A stretch of DNA of 64,000 bases. Origin: Mortierella sp. BCC40632 (Eukaryota; Mortierellomycota; Mortierellomycetes; Mortierellales; Mortierellaceae). The notes under the pieces were generated by a model. It did not search any database and was not told the origin of the DNA. It saw only the letters and a program-made list of their open reading frames with translations. The stretch lies in assembly GCA_011634665.1 (NCBI GenBank), contig WAEK01000015.1:1224501-1288500 (forward strand), given 5' to 3'. Made by a program: the position numbers and the translations under genes. Shown one piece after another: positions 55,759 through 64,000 of this stretch. Position 1 is the stretch's first letter. Every line of letters starts with the position of its first letter.

Positions 55759-56333
55759 GCGAGCGTCCTAGCAGGAGGAGGAGGAGGAGGAGGAGGATAG
55801 GGGGAGAAGGAGAACAAGAAGACATGACCCATTGTTGGTTGTAGTAGAGAGAAAAGTGCTGCGGGATACCCCCTCCCCCCAAAATTGGTGGCACCTTGAA
55901 TCCTATGCGGCGTGTGAGTAGGCGGGGATTCAGACTTTGTCAATCCCAGCTGGCCAATCAGCCTTCTCTCTCCAGCAAGCCACTCACCTGAGTTTTTTTT
56001 TTTTTTTTTTCTGGTTCTGCTGCTGCCTACGGCTGCTGTAGTCTACGACTGCTTGCTGAGAGGTAGCAAGAGAGTCAAAAAAAAAAAAGATGCGAAAAGT
56101 ATAAAAGGGTGAACGTCCCCCGGGGAGATGGTCTCTTTCCCAAACGGGCACCCTCCATTCCTACCAATAAACTTTCTTATTAAGCCAACCTACGCCATTC
56201 CATTCGAGCTTTGCCGATTCTTCTCGTGGTCTCTCTCTGTTTGCCGTACTCTCGCTCTCTCTCCTACGAAAAGGACAAAGGCAAAAAAAAAAAAAAAAAC
56301 AACCTCTTCTCCCTCCTCTCAACGCTATTGAAC
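55759..56333. promoter_or_regulatory. Intergenic region with CTP synthase promoter
   Basis: No gene. A (GGA)n patch follows the GNAT stop. A T-run lies at 55994-56010, and TATAAAAGG at 56100-56108 lies 226 bases before the CTP synthase start, followed by a C/T-rich leader with an A-run. Confidence 0.5.
56100..56108 (+). promoter_or_regulatory. TATA box of CTP synthase gene
   Basis: TATAAAAGG at about the same distance from the ATG (~226 bases) as the box of the OPT gene. Confidence 0.55.
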
Positions 56334-58276
56334 ATGGTCAAGAAGTACGTTCTCGTCTCGGGTGGTGTCATCTCTGGCATCGGCAAGGGCATCATTGCCT
56401 CGTCGACGGGTCTCCTACTCAAGACTATGGGTCTCAAGGTCACCTCGATCAAGATTGATCCCTACCTCAACATTGACGCTGGCACGCTGTCTCCTCTGGA
56501 CCATGGTAAAGAAATGCCGATTTCCCAGGCCAATCACATGAGACATACATCATTGCATGTAGCAAGCAAGCCATCTCTGTTGTCTCCTCGCACAAGGGGG
56601 TTGAGCCAGTGAGAGAAAAAAAATTTTTTTTTTTTTGTGTCCTTGCTCCACCTCCTAACGCAAACACCCCCATTCTCCCCATCTCCCATCCCCCCATAGG
56701 TGAGGTCTTTGTCCTGAACGACGGTGGTGAGGTCGACCTGGACCTTGGCAATTACGAGCGGTACCTCGATGTGACCCTCACCCGTGCCAATAACATCACC
56801 ACTGGCAAGATCTACCGCGATGTCATCGAGCGTGAACGCAAGGGTGATTACCTTGGCAAGACCGTTCAAGTCGTGCCCCATATCACCAATGCCATCCAAG
56901 ATTGGGTCGAGCATGTCGCCACCATCCCCGTCGATGATTCGGGTGAGGAACCTGATGTCTGCATTATCGAACTCGGAGGCACCGTTGGTGATATCGAGTC
57001 GGCTCCCTTTGTCGAGGCCATGCGTCAGTTCCAGTTCCGAGTCGGTCACGACAATTTCGCCCTGATCCACGTCTCGCTTGTCCCTACCATCGGCTCCGTG
57101 GGTGAACAAAAGACCAAGCCCACTCAGGCCTCGATCCGTGACCTCCGTGGTCTTGGACTCTCACCTGATCTGATTGCTTGCCGTTGCGAGAGAACGGGTC
57201 TTGACGAGGGTATCCGCGACAAGATCTCCATGTTCTGCCATGTCCGACCCGAACAAGTCCTTGCAGTCCGCGATTGCAACTCTGTCTACCATGTGCCCGA
57301 GTTGTTGCGAGACCAGGGTATGGTCGACTTTTTGTGGAAACGTCTCAACATTGAAAAGTCGATCACGATCTCTCCAGAACTCAGAAAGAAAGGAACCGAC
57401 ATGTGGAAGCGTTGGAATGATTTGACGACCTCTCAAGACCGTCTTCATGAAACGGATCGGGTCGTGATTGCTCTTGTTGGCAAGTACACGAACCTTCAGG
57501 ATTCGTATGCGTCCGTCGTCAAGGCCTTGGAGCATGCGACGCTTGCTCTGCACAAGAAGCTGTCCATCCAGTGGATCGAGGCAACGGATCTCGAGGCCGA
57601 GACCCGTACCACCAACCCAGTCAAGTACCACGAGGCCTGGCATGGTCTGTGTGCCGCACAGGGTATCCTTGTCCCTGGTGGATTCGGTAGTCGAGGCACG
57701 GAGGGCAAGATTGCGGCAGCCAAGTGGGCTCGTGAACAAGGTATTCCATACCTGGGTATCTGTTTGGGACTTCAGATTGCGGTCATCGAGTTTGCGCGTC
57801 ATATCTGCAACATGCCCGAGGCCAACTCGATCGAGTTGGATGAGCAGACGACTACGCCTGTAGTCGTGTACATGCCTGAGATTAGCAAGACACACCTTGG
57901 TGGTACGATGCGTCTGGGACTCCGTCCAACCGAGTTCCAGGCAGGAACCGAGAATACGTCTGTCCTTCGCAAGTTGTATGGAGGAGGATCAACCGTGTTG
58001 GAGCGTCATCGTCACCGGTATGAAGTGAACCCCGAGTTGATTGACCGATTTGAGGAGAAGGGAATGAAGTTTGTGGGCAAGGACGAGACGGGTCAGCGAA
58101 TGGAAATGATTGAGTTGCCTGACCATCCCTATTTTGTGGGTGTGCAATACCACCCCGAGTTGTTGACTCGACCTCTCAAGCCCTCCCCTCCGTTTTTGGG
58201 TCTGATCCTCGCTGCGACTAATACTCTTCAGCAGTATCTAGCAAAGTTGCCTGCGGATAACCGGGACAAGCACTAG
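56334..58276 (+). CDS. URA7: CTP synthase
   Basis: Two exons (56334-56505, 56700-58276) give 582 aa, the usual fungal length. Synthase domain: [20 protein letters not shown] (ATP-binding loop), [54 protein letters not shown] and [12 protein letters not shown]. Glutaminase domain: [34 protein letters not shown] with the Cys nucleophile, and [13 protein letters not shown] with the His and Glu of the triad. It converts UTP, ATP and glutamine to CTP in the cytosol, the last step of pyrimidine nucleotide synthesis and a supplier of CDP-lipids. [11 protein letters not shown] departs slightly from the common DAGTFSPYEHG. The intron sits exactly inside HG|E of that loop. Confidence 0.97.
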
Positions 58277-58950
58277 GTTTAAGAGAGAGCGAGAGTGAGA
58301 GAGAATAGGAGAGAGGATAGCAGCGATAATACTGGGCACTCTTGGAAAGAGTCGAGAGTGCCACGTGTAGCAAGCCGAAGCAGAAACATCAGTAGTAGCG
58401 GCAAACACTTGGATATAGTCTGGCTGGCGATTTTGTAATATATTTTAAAATTTAAAAAAAACCTATCACTAGGATTTTTTCCTATTCAATCTACCTTTCT
58501 CTCACTTACTCTCTCGCCCTCTTCTCCTTTCTCCCTTCTCTCTCCTCCTCCCTCCTCTATCTGGCTTCCCAAAAGGCACGGACAGGGCCAATTGCAAAGG
58601 CCTGGTTCCGATGCTTACTAGACTGTATGCTCGGTAAAGTTGGGTGGATCACCGATATTTGGGATTCAGACCAAGGCAGGGGAGACTTTGAATTGTGTTC
58701 TCACTCCTTCTTTTTCTCTCTCCCTCTCTCGTTCTGGAGTTCTCTTTTTAATTAGCTCGTTCTCCCTCTGTCGACCTGGCCTCGGCACTTGGTTTTTCTA
58801 TCCTCCCTCAATCTTATCCTCTTCCTTCTTCTTTCACTCTCTTTCCCCTTGCCACTAATCCCTAACCCTTCGCGTGTGCTGCTCCCCTTCCCCTTCTATC
58901 TCTTTGGACCCATCAGATAAGACACACTCCTTTCTACCCACTCAGCAATA
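58277..58950. promoter_or_regulatory. Intergenic region, promoter of the glucanase gene
   Basis: No gene seen. C/T-rich from 58490 onward, with no clear TATA box. Confidence 0.45.
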
Positions 58951-60900
58951 ATGGCCAACCATCGAGGAGGCCTCTATCCAAACGACAACGACTCTGAGCC
59001 GGATCTCTCGCTCAAGGAGAGTGGCTATCTCTACTCGGGAGGAACAGCGGCCCACGATTCCGGGTTCAATACCAATGGTTCCAACATGGCTCGAGATGGA
59101 GGTGGAGGAGGTGGAGGAGGTCAAGGACATCCCTCCTATTTTGCTCGACATCGTAAAGTCCTCCTAGTCGGATCCGTTTTCATGACGTTGGGGATTGTAG
59201 GACTCTTGGTGGCTCTATTGACCACTCGACCTTGGGAATCTTCCTCCAATGGCTACAACAAAGGCACTCAAGGAGAACTCACTCAAGGTCATCCGAATGG
59301 TGGTGGGGGAGGAGGAGGAGGAGGAGGACAGAAAGGAGGAAACGGCAAGGGACCTGCCACAGGAGGACCTCCACCCAAATTCACGGCTCAATCTGTTGTT
59401 GAAATCTCTAGCAAGATTCGATGCAATGATTTGACTCCGGATCTAACTCAACCATTTCCTTATGGTCAACAACCGATCCGGGGTGTCAACTTGGGAGGTT
59501 GGTTGGTACTTGAGCCGTTCATTACTCCATCGCTCTTTGAGCCCTACATTCAATTCAATGTCACGGATGAATACTCTTTGACGCGTCATCTGGGGCCTGA
59601 CAAGGCCAAGGCTTTATTGCAACAACATTACGCCACCTGGGTCACTGAGGACACATTCCGTCGGATCCGAGATCTTGGATTGAACCATGTTCGAATCCCT
59701 GTCGGATACTGGGCCTTGGGCAATCTTGGACCCGAGGAATACTTTGTACCAGACCTATCTCTCGATTACCTTTTGCAGGGACTTCGTTGGGCGGCCAAGT
59801 ATGGTCTTCGTGTCATGGTTGAGCTCCATGGTGCCCCCGGATCCCAAAATGGATGGAACCATTCTGGTCGAGCGGGCAAGATTCGATGGTTGGATGGAAC
59901 CCCCGAAGGAGAAACGAATGGTCGTCGGACGATTGAGATTGTAACCCAACTGCTGCGGCTACTCCAAGGCCCCGGAATGGACAAAGTGGCACCTTTGTTT
60001 GGAATTTTGAATGAGCCAGCGATTTTCATGTTGGTCCGGAAACGTACGGATCGATGGTACAAGGAAGCGTTTGCGGCGATGCGAAATGTCACAGGATCGG
60101 GCACGGGTCCTTGGGCCATTATTCATGACGGGTTCTTAGGATTGACAGAGTGGGAAGGCTTCATGCCCAATTCGGATCGTCTCGTCCTCGGTAAGTTTGG
60201 GAAAGAAAATGACTTTTTTTTTTTTTTTTTTTTTTTTGGACACCAAAAAAAGGCCGTTAACCCTTGGGACGATCAAATGCTTGAATTCTGGCGGAGTCTA
60301 GATGTCCACAACTACTTGATTTTTGATCATTATTTGATCCGCCTCGGTCGTGAGGAGCAGGCCAGATTCCCCTGCAATGTCTGGTCTCGTAACCTCCAAC
60401 AATCCACTCTCAAGTTTGGTCCGACTCTTGTGGGCGAGTTTTCCTCAGCCACCAATGATTGTGCAAAGTACTTGAACGGAATTGGTGTCGGGTCTCGCTG
60501 GGACGGCTCTTTCTTGTCCGACGAAGATCTTGAAGCAGGTCGTACCATGTCCTCGGATGAGCCTGCATGTCAACCGAGTAAAAATAGTCAGATCCAGGGG
60601 TATTGTTCCTGTGAGGCCCAGAACGATGTCAAGACGTACACTCCAGAGTACCGAAAATTCCTCCTCGAGTTTTCTCAGACGCAGATGGATGCTTTTGAAC
60701 AAGGCATGGGTTGGTTCTACTGGAATTTCAAGACCGAGACCAACGCACTCTGGTCCTACTTTGATGGCATTGACCAAGGGTAAGAGAACAAAGCCTGAAA
60801 CGTGATGGTGACAAAGATAGTAGCCAAGATGATGGTGATGATGATGATGATGATGATACCTGTCAAGCCAACCCAAGACAAAAATGTCTCACCAGTCTCC

Positions 60901-60939
<39 letters not shown>

Positions 60940-61068
60940 GGCAATAGTTGGATTCCCAAGGATGCTAACCACCGGCCCGGCGGTTGCACCGCTCTTGGTT
61001 CTGCGATCCAAAAGTACTCGGGGGATACTGAGGATAATGAGGACAAGGAGGATAACCATGACGAATAG
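58951..61068 (+). CDS. Type II membrane exo-beta-1,3-glucanase (GH5)
   Basis: Three exons (58951-60190, 60302-60779, 60948-61068) give 612 aa. A cytosolic acidic/Gly-rich N terminus leads to one membrane span (VLLVGSVFMTLGIVGLLVAL), then a Gly-rich linker. The GH5 barrel begins IRGVNLGGWLVLEPFITPS; RIRDLGLNHVRIPVGYWAL, MVELHGAPGSQNGWNHSGR, FGILNEPAIF (acid/base Glu), RLVLDVHNYLIFDHYLIR and TLVGEFSSATNDC (nucleophile Glu) follow, then GMGWFYWNFKTE. These match the ExgD/Exg-like glucan 1,3-beta-glucosidases acting on cell-wall beta-glucan; the anchor places the enzyme on the outer face of the plasma membrane or in the secretory path. Intron 1 (60191-60301) is 111 bases, has a T-run of about 23 and no in-frame stop. 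The C terminus is strongly acidic. Confidence 0.94.
60191..60301 (+). other. Stop-free intron of length 3n in the glucanase gene
   Basis: Donor GTAAGT and acceptor TAG are good, and removal yields the conserved RLVLDVHNYL. As sequenced, retention would add 37 residues (with eight Phe from the T-run) without breaking the frame. Confidence 0.7.
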
Positions 61069-61339
61069 ATCCTCTGCTCCCCTCTTGCCTTTCGAAAAGT
61101 ACCAAAAGAGAGTGAAAAGATACAACACCCACATCTCGAATGTGGACCAATGACCCCCCCCCCTCTCTTTCTCCTTTCTCTACTCTACTCTACCCTTCAT
61201 CTCGTTTACTCTACTCCCCATTAATCACATAATCACATAATCAACCCATTAGAACCTTCTAATATATAAACATATTTACTATGGGTCTGTCCATCCAATT
61301 TTTCATATATATAGTAACAAGTAACACACCAAGGATTAT

Positions 61340-61372
<33 letters not shown>

Positions 61373-61452
61373 TCCCTCAAAGTTGGACAACTCTGTGGGA
61401 TACCAACTTCCCGGTTCTGCAAAAGAAAAAAAAGAAAAAGAAAAAAACAAAA
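61069..61452. other. Convergent 3' region, no gene
   Basis: Between the ends of the glucanase and methyltransferase genes. AT-rich with ATATATA near 61307 and a T-run at 61345-61373. Confidence 0.5.
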
Positions 61453-62108
61453 TTACTCGTAGTTCTGAATCAAAAGGTTCTTGGCTCCTCCATGAATGTT
61501 GATGAAGCAGTACTCGGAAGCCCAAGCCCTCTGACCAGAGTAAACGGGGTTCAAGTTGATCTCGGTCCACCAGGGGAAGATACCTCTGGATTCAAGACGC
61601 TCCCACCACTTCAAAAAGTCAGGGAATGAAATGAAATCCTCACGAACGTGCAACTCCATCTGCAATTGCGAGAAGGGCAAGACATCGGTAAAGTCATTCA
61701 TGATCGCATTGAAGGTAGGGAACTCGCTGCCCTCGATATCGACCTTGAGGATATCAATCCAGTCATGTCCGTTCTCCTTCATCAGCGTCCTCAATGTTCT
61801 CCAGGTGTTGCCCTGAGCATCCACCTTATCTTCGGAACCAACAAAGTAGCGCTTGAAGTAAACATTGCTACGACCCTGGAGAGCTATTTCGTGATTCGAC
61901 CCGACGGAGAAAAAGAAAAGAAAAGAAAAAAAGAGAGCCGGTTCAAAGTCAGCGCCAGGGACGAACTGAGACGATAGCACGGAATCCAAATGATAGTCGA
62001 ACTCATGGGTACATCCATGGTATTTTTTGCCCCATCTTCATCTTGGGAACATCGGCAGCATGATCGGAGAAGAAAAAACAGAGCCAAATAAGGGGGTTGA
62101 GAGCAGGG

Positions 62109-62157
<49 letters not shown>

Positions 62158-62775
62158 GGCGAGGGGGCAAAGGGAGGGGGCAAAGGGTCTTGGAGGCTGA
62201 GGAATAAAGAAATTTCTTACCTGGACCCATGTCATCAACCGAGGCATCATAAGCATAAATGACACAGTCGGTTCTGTCAAGCATTTCCTCCTCGAAACGG
62301 GTTTCGTGGTTGATACCGAATGAGTAGATCACACACTTGGCTCGAGGCTTCTCCTCGTACAAGCTCATACCGCAGATCCATTTGCCTCCGTCCGAGATAG
62401 GTCCAACACGCTGAATCTCGTGCGGGCACTGGAAGCTGGCGGGGAAGTACCACCAGTAATACATCAAAACGTGCCAAGGATCAAAACCACTAGATTCAAA
62501 GAAAAAAAAAATAAAAAAAATAAGCAATTGCTGTCAGTGCCACCTTTCTTTTTATAGTATGCGGGAAAGGACGAGGAAAGAGAGAGGAAGAGATGCTGCT
62601 TCTCTCCTTTCTCTATCCCCTGTTCCATTGTTTCCGAGGAGAACAAAGCATTGCATACAAGTGTCCCGGTTTCTTTTTCTCTTGTTCTCACTTCTCTTTC
62701 CTTATGTTTTCAGACCAACATGAGACGTTGACAAATAAAAAAAGAGGTGCACACACACACACACACACACATGCA

Positions 62776-62810
<35 letters not shown>

Positions 62811-63170
62811 TTACGGCTTGCCATATCCAAATAGGTTCAAGGTATCATGGCGCTGCTTCACAATCCGGTCATAGTAGATCTTGGCCTTCTCCAACAAAGC
62901 CTGGTTTGTAGGAGGACGACGTCCAGGGTAGACAGCCAAAGACTGGGCAGCATCCTTGGAGTGGATTGTGGCATCCTGCCAATCAATATTAGACTTGCTA
63001 ACGGTAGGGCAATTGTTATTGCTGTTATGTTGAGCACTGTTGGGGCGGTTCCATGACAAGTCCGGGTGACGAGAATTATCGAGCGTCGAGAAGAAGAGTC
63101 CAAGACAGCCAAGGGCGACCAGACCGGCCACCACGGCACGAGAGCTGAGAATAGCTCGAAGAGGAGCCAT
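61453..63170 (-). CDS. Membrane-anchored FkbM/METTL24-like methyltransferase
   Basis: Three exons (63170-62815, 62489-62221, 61883-61453) close in frame to 351 aa. The N terminus has one anchor segment (AVVAGLVALGCLGLFFSTL), so a secretory-pathway lumenal protein is likely. Family blocks: GFDPWHVLMYYWWYFPASFQC, RVGPISDGGKWICGM, CVIYSFGINHETRFEEEML, CVIYAYDASVDDMGP (Asp region of the SAM site), GRSNVYFKRYFVGSEDK, MKENGHDWIDILKVDIEGSE and ASEYCFINIHG. ILKVDIEGSE is the FkbM/Methyltransf_21 signature; the whole resembles METTL24-type fungal proteins, whose substrate is unknown. Intron 2 (62220-61884) contains a long (GA)n tract on the plus strand and a stretch that translates plausibly (HEFDYHLDSVLSS), so an extra exon cannot be excluded. 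TTAATATATTAA at 63237-63248 is a TATA candidate. Confidence 0.88.
62112..62151 (+). repeat. (GA)n microsatellite in methyltransferase intron 2
   Basis: About 20 GA units on the plus strand (CT on the sense strand), in the second intron. Confidence 0.9.
62752..62807 (+). repeat. (CA)n and (GA)n tracts in methyltransferase intron 1
   Basis: About 10 CA units followed after a short gap by about 14 GA units, immediately downstream (sense) of the GTAAGT donor. Confidence 0.9.
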
Positions 63171-64000
63171 GAGAGAGAGACGGCAAAGGAAAGAAGAAGA
63201 CTTGCTGCTGACTACCTCTTGGTTTGGAAGCCGAGATTAATATATTAAAGGAAAAAGAAGTGCCTTGGTGATGAGTACCGAAGGAACAATCTTTTGAGGA
63301 CTTGAAAATAGATGGATGGAGGATGGGGTGAAGAGGAAGTAAAAAAGAGAGAAAGAAAGAGCAGAAAGGAGAAAAAAGGAAATGAAAAAGAGAAAAGAGG
63401 ATGAAAAAGAGAATGAATGGAGCAGGAAAAAGCGAGCGAGTGGCTCACTAACTTGGCCCTTTGTGTTCACTCTAAACAGGGCCGCACGAATGAAAGACTA
63501 GACGAACAGGTTTTGGCACTGCAGGGCCAATGTAAAGTGGAGTGAGTAAAAAAAAAAAAAAAAGGAGAGGGACCTCAAAAGGTCGAGAGAGCGAGAGCAT
63601 GGACAGAGCTGTGGTCTATTGGCTCGAAAGGAAAACTGGTCGCACAGACGGGACGGAGATGGCGAAGGAAAGACTGAAATCTCTCTCTGTTACTGGCCTC
63701 TAGACCCCCCTCCTCCAGGCCAGGGACTAATTATATTTCTCTTAACGTACTTTTTTTTTTTTTTTTTTTTTTTGCCTTGGCTACAGCCAACACATTGTAC
63801 TTTTTCTCGCCTAGCAGCCTCCTCTTATCACCACTAGCCAAAGTAAAAAAGCACTATTCTCCATTTCAGATGTTTTTGACCTCATTTAGCGTTGCTTATT
63901 TGTAGAATAACATGCCCCTTCGCAGTAGCCCCGTGCAACGGACTGTGCATAATCCTCGAAAATAAGAATGGAAAAAACAAAAATATCTGAAATGGAGAAT
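63171..64000. other. Intergenic: methyltransferase promoter and right window end
   Basis: No gene seen. Purine-rich on the plus strand to about 63440 (leader of the minus-strand gene), A-run 63547-63562, T-run 63751-63773, then the inverted-repeat segment at the end. Confidence 0.5.
63856..64000. repeat. MITE-like segment or element end with 22-bp inverted repeats
   Basis: 63856-63877 and 63979-64000 are inverted repeats with one mismatch (ATTCTCCATTTCAGAT start). They enclose 101 bases with no ORF. The right copy ends at the window edge, so the repeat may extend further. Confidence 0.6.

Noticed and set aside
56609..56699. Apparent in-frame N-terminal extension of the second CTP synthase exon
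   Set aside because: It is the tail of the intron; the true start with the ATP-loop is the exon at 56334-56505, which joins in phase.

Overview
The window looks like nuclear DNA of an early-diverging filamentous fungus, most likely Mucoromycota and plausibly Mortierellaceae. The genes are split by short introns (about 50-330 bp). Introns and 5' leaders are packed with poly-T and (CT)n tracts. The gene set is fungal (GID4, CTP synthase, GH5 exo-beta-1,3-glucanase, oligopeptide transporter, histidinol phosphatase), and a DIRS-type tyrosine-recombinase retrotransposon is present. All names come from motifs I can read; no database search was run. Layout, left to right. 0-29 kb is dense housekeeping sequence: MPS1/TTK kinase (-), RanGAP (+), branched-chain 2-oxoacid dehydrogenase E2 (+), a PARP-like ADP-ribosyltransferase fold protein with Cys-rich modules (-), histidinol phosphatase (-), a small mitochondrial-type membrane protein (+), YIF1 (-), cardiolipin synthase (+), a 108-aa helical protein (-), a GNAT acetyltransferase (+), the ELG1/ATAD5 clamp-unloader subunit (-) and an RCC1-repeat protein with a mitochondrial-like N terminus (+). 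Five of these lie in divergent pairs that share short intergenic promoters. 29-32 kb holds GID4/VID24, the substrate receptor of the GID ubiquitin ligase. 33.95-38.22 kb is a complete-ended but frame-disrupted DIRS element. Its inverted terminal repeats and an internal complementary region allow both ends to be placed to the base. 38-42 kb holds a small orphan ORF and an oligopeptide transporter. 42-50 kb is gene-poor and carries worn transposon traces (Tc1/mariner blocks, a possible TnpB/Fanzor-like C terminus), with two small secreted orphan proteins at 46.9-47.6 and 50.3-50.9 kb. 51-53.6 kb is a very long low-complexity pyrimidine-rich region. 53.7-63.2 kb is dense again: a Q-rich protein with a Cys-rich tail, a second GNAT protein, CTP synthase, a type II membrane GH5 exo-beta-1,3-glucanase and a membrane-anchored FkbM/METTL24-like methyltransferase (-). 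The last 145 bases are framed by a 22-bp inverted repeat that looks like a MITE or an element end cut by the window. The genes do not form one pathway. Themes are chromosome segregation and replication (MPS1, RanGAP, ELG1), mitochondrial function (E2, cardiolipin synthase, RCC1-like), secretory trafficking and cell wall (YIF1, glucanase), and nutrient metabolism (HIS2, GID4, OPT, CTP synthase). Exon limits were placed by eye from donor/acceptor signals and frame continuity, and most spliced models close in frame exactly. The exon 3-5 limits of MPS1, the start of ELG1 and of the 108-aa gene, and intron 2 of the methyltransferase are the less certain ones.
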